DNA of 28,827 bases from an uncultured Blautia sp. (GTDB taxonomy: Bacteria; Bacillota; Clostridia; Lachnospirales; Lachnospiraceae). A program made the translations under genes and the position numbers. Under the pieces are notes generated by a model. It was not told the DNA's origin, made no database searches, and saw only the letters and a list, made by a program, of their open reading frames with translations. Below are positions 8,404 to 14,122 of this stretch, one piece after another. Every line of letters starts with the position of its first letter. Positions within the stretch are counted from its first letter, which is position 1. The DNA lies in the NCBI GenBank assembly GCA_900541345.1, contig UQJE01000025.1:1-28827 (forward strand). The letters run 5' to 3'.

Positions 8404-8895
8404 TTACAGTTCAATCACAAACTGCTCTTCTTCTTTTAAATCCACCACTGTACAGTCATTTGCATATGTACATTCCGGCAGAATAATCATTGCCTGCAGT
8501 TCTTCCTCATGTGCAGGAAGAGGCGCTAAATGCCAGATAGCTGTAGAAATCTTTACCAGCGTTCCTCTCGGCACAACAAACGCCTTTGTATACTCTGTTA
8601 CAGGTGTACCGCCTGACGCCGGCGCAACATGAAGAATCATATCGTCATTCAGGGGAAGAATCATTTCCGGTGTAGTTGTGTGATATTCCACCTGCGTAAC
8701 CTTCATTTCTTCCGGTTTCTTTACGAGAATGGGAGAAAATCCAATTCGGGTTGTATATGTCTCCGCGATTCTGTCCGGGAAAAATCTGTGAATTTCTCCG
8801 TTTAATGAATACCCCTCCGGCTCTGTCATAGAATAAAAAGTTCCAAATGGTGCAAATGTTTCTCTTGTTAATGGTTCTGCTTTTATTGTTCTCAT
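8404..8895 (-). CDS. Ureidoglycolate lyase-like protein (AllA family)
   Basis: A 163-residue protein, close to the length of E. coli AllA. The opening (IKAEPLTRETFAPFGTFYSM) and the cupin core (AFVVPRGTLVKISTAIWHLAPLPA) are characteristic of the ureidoglycolate lyase family, which splits ureidoglycolate to glyoxylate and urea at the end of allantoin breakdown. No other allantoin or purine-catabolism gene is visible nearby, and distant members of this family may have other substrates, so the reaction is uncertain. It is first in the operon: ATG at 8895 follows AAGGAG, and the promoter is at 8949-8977. Confidence 0.8.
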   Translation of the reverse strand: MRTIKAEPLTRETFAPFGTFYSMTEPEGYSLNGEIHRFFPDRIAETYTTRIGFSPILVKKPEEMKVTQVEYHTTTPEMILPLNDDMILHVAPASGGTPVTEYTKAFVVPRGTLVKISTAIWHLAPLPAHEEELQAMIILPECTYANDCTVVDLKEEEQFVIEL

Positions 8896-8948
8896 ATTTT
8901 ATTCTCCTTATTTCTGTCTGCGTTTTTTCATATCAAATCATATTAAAT

Positions 8949-8977
8949 ATTATACCCCATTTATTTTCTCCTCACAA
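8949..8977 (-). promoter_or_regulatory. Sigma-A promoter of the allA-like operon
   Basis: TTGTGA (8972-8977) and TATAAT (8949-8954) are separated by 17 bases on the minus strand, about 50 bases before the AllA-like start. It lies immediately downstream of the terminator at 8979-9008, so the operon is insulated from whatever precedes it. Confidence 0.8.
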
Positions 8978-8978
8978 C

Positions 8979-9008
8979 GAAAAAAGGTACCTTCTTCCGA
9001 AGATACCT
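8979..9008 (-). terminator. Terminator after the tRNA-Gln fragment
   Basis: AGGTACCTTC (8985-8994) pairs with GAAGATACCT (8999-9008) through one G-U pair. On the minus strand the hairpin is followed by a run of T. It directly follows the tRNA-Gln 3' fragment and is probably the original terminator of the ancestral tRNA gene. Confidence 0.8.
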
Positions 9009-9056
9009 CATTGAGCAAGTCTACAAGGATTCGAACCTTGAGATGACGGAGTCAGA
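9008..9056 (-). repeat. 3' fragment of tRNA-Gln (attachment-site-like duplicate)
   Basis: 36 bases (9021-9056) are identical to the 3' half of the intact tRNA-Gln (10251-10286): the distal part of the anticodon arm, the variable loop and the T arm. The match resumes after three mismatches in the acceptor stem and covers ten bases beyond it (TGCTCAATGA on the minus strand). The acceptor mismatches and absent 5' half mean it cannot be a working tRNA. The two copies are 1,230 bases apart in direct orientation, as expected for attL/attR left by integration into the 3' end of a tRNA gene. Confidence 0.85.
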
Positions 9057-9095
9057 ATCGACCTATCGAAAATTTAAACTTATCCGCATTCATTA

Positions 9096-10082
9096 TCATT
9101 GCTTCTTAAATTTATACTTTCCTTTTCCGTGACCGGATACTGGTTCTATAATATCTGTCAGCACTAGCTTAGAAAGAAATTTGGACGCACCTAATTCTTT
9201 CAGTTCAAGCAACTCCATAACTACACTTCTGCCGAATATCCCGTTAAAGTCAACCTTCTCAAAAAGTTTATGAATATGGGCAGTTGTTTTTACCGAAAAA
9301 TCACTCCCTTTTTCAGAAAGAACTCTTTCAATATCCACTTTCCCTTCTCTAATGTCCACTTTTTCTTCCTTCAAAAGTCCACTTATGTGAAGCTCATTTT
9401 TCTCGTTTAAAAGCAAATTTCTGAGAAACAATTCAAGATATTCTGTCGTTTCGTAAATTCCTTTTTGCAGATTTGTGTAGTTAGCACGAACAAGTGCATT
9501 TCTGAAATACCATGCATTTTCTGCAAAAATATCATTAGTTGAAGAAAAGCCAAGAAGTCTCAAATATTTAATAAAAAACACTGCCGTTGTTCTTGTGTTA
9601 CCCTCACCAAAGATATGGATTTGCCATAGCCTTGAAATAAATATTGCAAGGTGATGAATAATCCCATCCATTGAAAGACCTTTATAGGTAAAATCTTTCT
9701 CCTGTGAAAAATCATATTCAAGGGTTGCCATCAGTTCCGAAGCACTGCCATACATAACCGTCGCTCCATCAAGTACCCATTCTTTCTTTGTAATGTTATA
9801 ATCTCTAATCTTTCCGGCATGTTTATAAATACCATGAAAAAGTTTTCGATGGATAGAGATATACTCATTCGGAGAAAACGAAAACGCTGTTTCTGAAAGG
9901 ATTTCTGCAATACGGGAAGATACCTTATCTGCTTCTTCGGTACGTTCATCATCAGATAAATGCACCGGTCTTTCTTTATAGTAGATGTCAATAAGATTCT
10001 GCGCTTCTTTCAACGTAATTTTACCTTCAATATTCTGAATGGCAGTGTCAATCAAATATTTAGATGGTTTGAGTTTATCCAC
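9096..10082 (-). CDS. Fic-family protein (putative AMPylase) with C-terminal winged helix
   Basis: A 328-residue Fic protein. The Fic core motif is HIFGEGNTRTTA (156-167): the catalytic His156, Glu160 and Arg164 are present, but the last arginine of the classical HxFx(D/E)GNxRxxR is Ala167, a variant found in a recognisable branch of the family. An upstream SRIAEI (56-61) fits the inhibitory-helix motif (S/T)xxxE(G/N) except for its last residue, suggesting self-inhibition within one chain. About residues 255-328 look like a winged helix (FNGIFGRSVVMELLELKELGASKFLSKL). Such proteins usually transfer AMP to target proteins; the target is unknown. The start is a GTG with GGAG only four bases upstream, which suggests weak translation. 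It is the only gene between the two tRNA-Gln copies. No antitoxin or partner gene is visible. Confidence 0.88.
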   Translation of the reverse strand: MDKLKPSKYLIDTAIQNIEGKITLKEAQNLIDIYYKERPVHLSDDERTEEADKVSSRIAEILSETAFSFSPNEYISIHRKLFHGIYKHAGKIRDYNITKKEWVLDGATVMYGSASELMATLEYDFSQEKDFTYKGLSMDGIIHHLAIFISRLWQIHIFGEGNTRTTAVFFIKYLRLLGFSSTNDIFAENAWYFRNALVRANYTNLQKGIYETTEYLELFLRNLLLNEKNELHISGLLKEEKVDIREGKVDIERVLSEKGSDFSVKTTAHIHKLFEKVDFNGIFGRSVVMELLELKELGASKFLSKLVLTDIIEPVSGHGKGKYKFKKQ

Positions 10083-10113
10083 CTCTCTCCATAGTTTAGT
10101 ACATTACAATTTT

Positions 10114-10142
10114 ATTATATACATTGTACCATAATATCCACA
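10114..10142 (-). promoter_or_regulatory. Probable promoter of the Fic gene
   Basis: TATAAT (10114-10119) lies 32 bases before the GTG start on the minus strand. Only a poor -35 (TGTGGA, 10137-10142) is found at 17-base spacing. TACAAT and ATTGTA form an inverted repeat around the -10 box, which could be an operator. Confidence 0.5.
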
Positions 10143-10159
10143 TCAAATCTACGCGGAGC

Positions 10160-10219
10160 GTTTTTTGTTTACCAGGAAAGGCTGTACAGAATGTACTACT
10201 TTCCTGGTAAACAAAAAAC
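10160..10219. repeat. Perfect 21-bp inverted repeat
   Basis: The arms 10160-10180 and 10199-10219 are perfectly complementary (core TTTACCAGGAAAG), with an 18-base centre that itself contains GTACA and TGTAC in inverted order. It lies between the Fic promoter and the tRNA-Gln terminator, and one arm overlaps the T-run of that terminator. It could be a second terminator, a protein-binding or recombination site, or a junction formed on insertion. No transposase lies nearby. Confidence 0.9.
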
Positions 10220-10238
10220 CACTTCCTCAGAAGTGGTT
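10212..10238 (-). terminator. Terminator of tRNA-Gln
   Basis: AACCACTTC (10217-10225) pairs with GAAGTGGTT (10230-10238) around a four-base loop. On the minus strand it is followed by TTTTTTG, eight bases after the tRNA 3' end. Its sequence differs from the terminator after the tRNA fragment, as expected if this copy arrived with the insertion. Confidence 0.85.
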
Positions 10239-10245
10239 CATTGAG

Positions 10246-10317
10246 CAGGGCTACAAGGATTCGAACCTTGAGATGACGGAGTCAGAGTCCGTTGCCTTAC
10301 CGTTTGGCGATAGCCCT
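10246..10317 (-). tRNA. tRNA-Gln (anticodon CUG)
   Basis: A 72-base cloverleaf without encoded CCA: acceptor AGGGCTA/TAGCCCT, D stem GCC/GGC, anticodon stem ACGGA/TCCGT with loop CTCTGAC (anticodon CTG), and T arm CAAGG-TTCGAAT-CCTTG. The discriminator base is G, as usual for tRNA-Gln. It is transcribed on the minus strand from the promoter at 10354-10382. Its 3' half is duplicated at 9008-9056, making it the probable target of a past integration. Confidence 0.95.
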
Positions 10318-10353
10318 ATGTGTTTTTGTTTCTTATCGCTTGCGACAAATGGT

Positions 10354-10382
10354 ATTATATACTACCCTTTCAAAAAAATCAA
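10354..10382 (-). promoter_or_regulatory. Promoter of tRNA-Gln
   Basis: TTGATT (10377-10382) and TATAAT (10354-10359) are separated by 17 bases on the minus strand, about 36 bases before the mature tRNA 5' end. It is divergent from the pncB promoter. Apart from these two promoters and long A/T runs, nothing else is seen between the tRNA and pncB. Confidence 0.75.
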
Positions 10383-10435
10383 CCCCTTTTTTTAAATTTT
10401 TTTATTTTTTTTACGATTTTTTTTGCAGAAGATTG

Positions 10436-10444
10436 TGATATAAT
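10436..10444 (+). promoter_or_regulatory. Extended -10 promoter of pncB
   Basis: TGATATAAT is a perfect extended -10 element (TGnTATAAT). The -35 position holds only a T-run, which fits an extended -10 promoter. Transcription should start near 10451. Confidence 0.7.
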
Positions 10445-10461
10445 ATGAGGTAAGTATAAAA

Positions 10462-10476
10462 CGCTGTCTGACAGCG
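10462..10476. promoter_or_regulatory. 15-bp palindrome in the pncB leader
   Basis: CGCTGTC-T-GACAGCG is a perfect 7-1-7 palindrome just after the expected transcription start, ideally placed for a repressor. Niacin-salvage genes in Firmicutes are often controlled by NiaR, whose sites contain TGTC/GACA half-sites as I recall them. Assignment to NiaR is inference. Confidence 0.5.
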
Positions 10477-10508
10477 AATATTTTAACCTTAATCAGAGGA
10501 GAAAAAGC

Positions 10509-11978
10509 ATGAGAGCAAATAATCTTACCCTGCTCACAGACTTATATGAGCTGACCATGATGCAGGGATATTTTAAAAACCCTACAGACCAGACTGTTAT
10601 TTTTGATATGTTTTACCGCACAAACCCCTGTGGCGGCGGTTTTGCCATCTGTGCCGGTCTTGAGCAGATGATTGATTACATTGAGAATTTAAGATTTACA
10701 AAAGAAGATATTGAATATCTCCGAAGCCTTCATATTTTTGAAGAAGACTTTCTGGAATATTTAAGCAATTTCCGTTTTACAGGCGATATATATGCCATCC
10801 CGGAAGGCACTGTTATTTTCCCAAGAGAGCCTATTGTAAAAGTAATTGCGCCTATTATGGAAGCACAGCTTGTAGAAACTGCTATTTTAAATATTATGAA
10901 CCATCAGAGTCTTATTGCCACAAAGGCAGCCCGCGTCTGCTATGCTGCAAAAGGCGATGGAGTCATGGAATTTGGTCTTCGCCGCGCCCAGGGACCTGAC
11001 GCCGGTATTTTTGGTGCACGGGCTGCTATAATAGGCGGATGTGCCGGAACATCCTGTGTTCTCACAGGCCAGATGTTTGATGTGCCTGTTCTTGGAACTC
11101 ATGCCCATTCCTGGATTATGAGTTTCCCTGACGAATATACTGCATTTAAAACTTATGCAAAAATGTATCCTGATTCCTGTACTCTTCTTGTGGATACTTA
11201 CGATGTACTGAAATCCGGTGTTCCAAACGCAATCCGTGTATTTGAAGAAATGCGCGAGGAAGGCATTGTTCCTAAAAAATATGGTATCCGTATTGACAGC
11301 GGCGACCTTGCCTACCTGTCCAAGGAAGCATATAAGATGCTTGCAGCTGCAGGCTTTGATGATGCTGTCATTTCCGCTTCCAGCGACCTTGACGAATACC
11401 TGATTGAGAGCCTGAAGGCTCAGGATGCAAAAATCAATTCCTGGGGTGTCGGCACACGCCTGATTACAGCAAACGATAACCCAGCCTTTGGCGGCGTATA
11501 TAAACTTGCCGCTGTAAAAGACAGTGCAGGAAGCGACTTTGTTCCAAAAATCAAACTTTCCGAAAACACAGAAAAGGTTACTAATCCCGGAGATAAGACT
11601 GTTTACCGTATTTACAGTAAAACAACAGGAAAAATTAAAGCAGACCTTATCTGTCTTACAGATGAAACTCTGAATCCGGAAGAAACCATGGTAATCTTTG
11701 ACCCTATTGACACCTGGAAAAAAACAAAAATTCTCGGCGGAACATACGAACTTCGCGAACTTCTCGTACCCGTTATTAAAGGCGGAAAACGAGTTTACAC
11801 CTCTCCTTCTGTTATGGAGCTTCGTGAATACTGCCAGAAAGAACAGAACACTCTCTGGGACGAGTCAAGACGTTTCGTAAATCCGCAAAAGGTTTACGTG
11901 GACCTGTCACAGAAGCTTTATGATATGAAAAAAGAGCTTCTGGAAGAAATGAGCGAAAAATCTTTAAGCAATATGTAA
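10509..11978 (+). CDS. pncB: Nicotinate phosphoribosyltransferase
   Basis: A 489-residue protein of the Firmicute/eukaryote-like NAPRTase type. It converts nicotinate and PRPP, with ATP, to nicotinate mononucleotide, the entry step of NAD salvage in the cytosol. It has the N-terminal LLTDLYELTMMQGYF, the central FGLRRAQGPDAGIFGARAAIIGGCAGTSCVL, the active-site region GTHAHSWIMSFPDEYTAF, and the PRPP-site segments VDTYDVLKSGVPNA and IRIDSGDLAYLSKEA. ATG at 10509 has AGAGGAG seven bases upstream. It is preceded by its own promoter and palindrome and followed by a terminator, so it is probably a single-gene unit, with possible read-through into the carboxypeptidase gene. Confidence 0.95.
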   Translation: MRANNLTLLTDLYELTMMQGYFKNPTDQTVIFDMFYRTNPCGGGFAICAGLEQMIDYIENLRFTKEDIEYLRSLHIFEEDFLEYLSNFRFTGDIYAIPEGTVIFPREPIVKVIAPIMEAQLVETAILNIMNHQSLIATKAARVCYAAKGDGVMEFGLRRAQGPDAGIFGARAAIIGGCAGTSCVLTGQMFDVPVLGTHAHSWIMSFPDEYTAFKTYAKMYPDSCTLLVDTYDVLKSGVPNAIRVFEEMREEGIVPKKYGIRIDSGDLAYLSKEAYKMLAAAGFDDAVISASSDLDEYLIESLKAQDAKINSWGVGTRLITANDNPAFGGVYKLAAVKDSAGSDFVPKIKLSENTEKVTNPGDKTVYRIYSKTTGKIKADLICLTDETLNPEETMVIFDPIDTWKKTKILGGTYELRELLVPVIKGGKRVYTSPSVMELREYCQKEQNTLWDESRRFVNPQKVYVDLSQKLYDMKKELLEEMSEKSLSNM

Positions 11979-11993
11979 TCCTCCGGAAGTCAT

Positions 11994-12040
11994 AAACCTC
12001 CTTTTCCCATCATAAACATAAAAGGGAAAGGAGGTTTTTT
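11994..12040 (+). terminator. pncB terminator that contains the next gene's ribosome site
   Basis: AAACCTCCTTTTCCC (11994-12008) pairs with GGGAAAGGAGGTTT (12024-12037) with one bulged T, followed by a T-run to 12040. The right arm includes GGAGG, the ribosome site of the carboxypeptidase gene that starts at 12041. The same hairpin would therefore end transcription and, in any read-through RNA, hide the ribosome site. Confidence 0.85.
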
Positions 12041-12592
12041 ATGGACAATCACACCTACATCCGGCTTATCAATAAAGAATATCCCCTTCCTTCCGGTTTT
12101 ATTCCGGCAAATCTGGTTGATTCCGGCATTCCATTTGACGCTCCGGCCGATGATGAAAAGCGTCTTTTAGAAGAAAGAGCTGCACAGGCTGCTCTTTCTC
12201 TCTTTCGCGCAGCCCGTCAGGAGGGCTTAAACCTGTATGGCATCTCCGGATACCGCTCCTATTTACGGCAAAAGCAGCTTTTCACAGGAAGCCCATATGT
12301 TGCGCCTCCCGGAACAAGCGAACATCAAAGCGGACTCGCTCTGGATCTTTCCTGTCCCTGCATTAATATGGAACTTTCAGAAGAATTTGCCGAAACACGG
12401 GAAGGCATCTGGCTCGCCAGAAACGCTTCTCTTTACGGTTTTATCCTTCGGTATCCGAAAAACAAAGAACATATCACGGAATTTCCTTACGAACCCTGGC
12501 ATATTCGCTATGTGACAAAACCTCTTGCCTCCTGGCTCGCTCTTACAGGAATGACACTTGAGGAATATCACTCTCTTACAGAAACGATTTAA
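12041..12592 (+). CDS. VanY-type D-alanyl-D-alanine carboxypeptidase family protein (M15B)
   Basis: A 183-residue protein with all zinc-peptidase hallmarks of the M15B family: SEHQSGLALDL (SxHxxGxAxD, His95 and Asp102 as zinc ligands) and EPWHIRYV (catalytic Glu151, zinc ligand His154). Members remove the terminal D-Ala from peptidoglycan stem peptides. Unlike most relatives there is no signal peptide, membrane segment or lipid-anchor cysteine at the N-terminus (MDNHTYIRLINKEYPL), so it may act inside the cell or spore mother cell, or be exported by another route. The ribosome site AAGGAGG is six bases before ATG and lies inside the pncB terminator stem. The gene ends one base from the convergent spoVT stop, with no terminator visible between them. 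Confidence 0.88.
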   Translation: MDNHTYIRLINKEYPLPSGFIPANLVDSGIPFDAPADDEKRLLEERAAQAALSLFRAARQEGLNLYGISGYRSYLRQKQLFTGSPYVAPPGTSEHQSGLALDLSCPCINMELSEEFAETREGIWLARNASLYGFILRYPKNKEHITEFPYEPWHIRYVTKPLASWLALTGMTLEEYHSLTETI

Positions 12593-12593
12593 T

Positions 12594-13142
12594 CTACTGC
12601 TCCATCTGGCGTCCCAGAAACCCTGCTGCCGTCTGCACAAGAAGACGCTCAGAATTTCCCATCACATCTTTTTCGCTTTTCCCCATAAGAATTACTGCTC
12701 CAATGGCATCTCCTGAACATATGATAGGCTGTACAGCCTGAGAATACAAACTCCCTGCCTGGTCTGACACCACAGGGATTTTTCCTTTCTCATTTCCATT
12801 TACACAAATGCCTTCCCTGTCTCCGATTGCCCCTTCCAGCTCTTTACTGATTTCTTTTCCTGCAAATTCCTTACTTCCTGCTCCTGATGCGGCTACTACC
12901 TGATCATGGTCTGTAATGCACGCCACCAGTCCTGTTGTCTGTGCCAGCGCCTCCGCGTATTCTTTTGCAAAAATACTCAGCTCTCCAATAGGAGAATATT
13001 TTTTCAGTATAATTTCCCCTTCTCTGTCTGTAAAAATTTCCAGAGGTGTTCCCTCTTTAATCCGCAGCGTCCTTCTGATTTCTTTCGGGATTACAACTCT
13101 TCCCAAATCGTCAATACGTCTTACAATTCCAGTTGCTTTCAT
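12594..13142 (-). CDS. spoVT: Stage V sporulation protein T (AbrB-type regulator)
   Basis: A 182-residue protein (B. subtilis SpoVT is 178). The N-terminal swapped-hairpin DNA-binding domain is nearly canonical (MKATGIVRRIDDLGRVVIPKEIRRTLRIKEGTPLEIF), and the rest is the GAF-like ligand domain (ALAQTTGLVACITDHDQVV, PIICSGDAIGAVILM). SpoVT tunes sigma-G-dependent genes in the forespore. The ATG at 13142 is chosen because the conserved domain starts there and GGAGG lies nine bases upstream; a longer frame to 13190 adds an unrelated charged tail. A sigma-G-like promoter precedes it. Confidence 0.95.
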   Translation of the reverse strand: MKATGIVRRIDDLGRVVIPKEIRRTLRIKEGTPLEIFTDREGEIILKKYSPIGELSIFAKEYAEALAQTTGLVACITDHDQVVAASGAGSKEFAGKEISKELEGAIGDREGICVNGNEKGKIPVVSDQAGSLYSQAVQPIICSGDAIGAVILMGKSEKDVMGNSERLLVQTAAGFLGRQMEQ

Positions 13143-13199
13143 AAAAAAATTCCTCCATCTACTGTACTTTCCGTTTGCTTTACTTTCCATTTATGGAAA

Positions 13200-13229
13200 T
13201 AGTATCTGTAGATGAAGAAATTTTTATGC
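13200..13229 (-). promoter_or_regulatory. spoVT: Sigma-G-type promoter of spoVT
   Basis: On the minus strand GCATA (13225-13229), an 18-base spacer and GATACTA (13200-13206) match the B. subtilis sigma-G consensus (gHATR-N18-cATWMTA) at all but one position. The leader then carries a short hairpin, TTTCCAT/ATGGAAA (13184-13199). Forespore control of spoVT is known in B. subtilis. Confidence 0.7.
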
Positions 13230-13242
13230 GTTAAATTTATTC

Positions 13243-13270
13243 TTGCATTTTAGAATATTTGTGTTATAGT
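13243..13270 (+). promoter_or_regulatory. Sigma-A promoter of the hemolysin III gene
   Basis: TTGCAT (13243-13248) and TATAGT (13265-13270) are separated by 16 bases. It is divergent from the spoVT promoter. Confidence 0.7.
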
Positions 13271-13284
13271 ATTCATATACTTGA

Positions 13285-13307
13285 TATGTAGTTTTAAAAA
13301 CTACATA
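13285..13307. promoter_or_regulatory. Perfect 11-1-11 palindrome in the hemolysin III leader
   Basis: The arms TATGTAGTTTT (13285-13295) and AAAACTACATA (13297-13307) are perfectly complementary around a single A. The palindrome starts about 15 bases after -10, over or just past the transcription start, with the ribosome site (AGGAGG) following. With a one-base centre it is far better suited to bind a dimeric repressor than to fold as an RNA hairpin. Confidence 0.65.
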
Positions 13308-13332
13308 CAGAAATTTTCAGGAGGCGACTTAT

Positions 13333-13992
13333 ATGAAACTGAAATTAAAAGACCCGGGAAGCGCCATCACTCACGGCATCGCCATGCTTCTTGCCATTGC
13401 CGGCGCTGCCCCTTTGATTGTAAAAGCTGCCAGAGGCAGAGATTCCCTTCATATTGCAGCAATCAGTATTTTTATCCTTACCATGATTCTGCTCTATGCA
13501 GCAAGCACACTTTACCACTCTGTAGACTCTACAGAAAAGATAAACAGAAGGCTTCGTAAAATAGATCATATGATGATTTTTATTATGATAGCGGGAAGCT
13601 ACACACCAGTGTGCCTCATTGCCCTTCATAACCGCACAGGATACGTTCTCTGCGCTCTTGTATGGGCTGTTGCCATTGTCGGCATACTGTTAAAAGGACT
13701 TTGGATCAACTGTCCTAAGTGGCTTTCTTCCGTACTTTATATTGGAATGGGATGGCTCTGCGTTCTGGCTTTTGTACCCATCTTCCACTCTCTTCCAAGA
13801 GCTGGATTCGGATGGCTTCTTGCAGGAGGTATCATTTATACCATTGGAGGTATCATTTACGCATTAAAGCTTCCTATCTTTAATGCAGCGCACAAAAACT
13901 TTGGCTCACACGAAATTTTCCACATCTTTATTATGCTTGGAAGCGCCTGCCATTTTATTGTCATGTACTTCTTTGTGGCAGTTTTACCGTAA
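13333..13992 (+). CDS. trhA: Hemolysin III / TrhA family membrane protein
   Basis: A 219-residue protein with seven predicted membrane helices, belonging to the PAQR/hemolysin III family. The conserved metal-site elements are present: STLYHS, HMMIFIMIAGSYTPVCL and HEIFHIFIMLGSACHF. Despite the name, bacterial members are integral membrane proteins associated with membrane lipid homeostasis rather than secreted toxins. AGGAGG lies eight bases before ATG. It has its own promoter, a palindrome at the expected start of transcription and a strong terminator, so it is a single-gene unit. Confidence 0.92.
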   Translation: MKLKLKDPGSAITHGIAMLLAIAGAAPLIVKAARGRDSLHIAAISIFILTMILLYAASTLYHSVDSTEKINRRLRKIDHMMIFIMIAGSYTPVCLIALHNRTGYVLCALVWAVAIVGILLKGLWINCPKWLSSVLYIGMGWLCVLAFVPIFHSLPRAGFGWLLAGGIIYTIGGIIYALKLPIFNAAHKNFGSHEIFHIFIMLGSACHFIVMYFFVAVLP

Positions 13993-14024
13993 AACGCAAG
14001 AGGATAAATCTGCTTTATTCGTTC

Positions 14025-14060
14025 AGAAAACCACCGAATCCGGTGGTTTTCTGGTTTTTT
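14025..14060 (+). terminator. Terminator of the hemolysin III gene
   Basis: AGAAAACCACCG (14025-14036) and CGGTGGTTTTCT (14041-14052) form a perfect 12-bp stem with a four-base loop, followed by GGTTTTTT. The T-run overlaps the -35 box of the next promoter. Confidence 0.9.
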
Positions 14061-14087
14061 GACGTATTTCCAAAAAAGTGTTACACT
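14059..14087 (+). promoter_or_regulatory. Promoter of the cation transporter gene
   Basis: TTGACG (14059-14064), a 17-base spacer and TACACT (14082-14087). The -10 box is imperfect. The start codon is 36 bases downstream. Confidence 0.6.
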
Positions 14088-14122
14088 TAGTCTTAAACTT
14101 ATTACAAGGAAGGTGATTATTC

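Noticed and set aside
10165..10395. 76-codon plus-strand frame across the tRNA-Gln region
   Set aside because: It runs over the inverted repeat, terminator and antisense of the tRNA, and has no ribosome site or motif.
12377..12640. 87-codon minus-strand frame opposite the carboxypeptidase gene
   Set aside because: Antisense shadow of a gene with complete active-site motifs.
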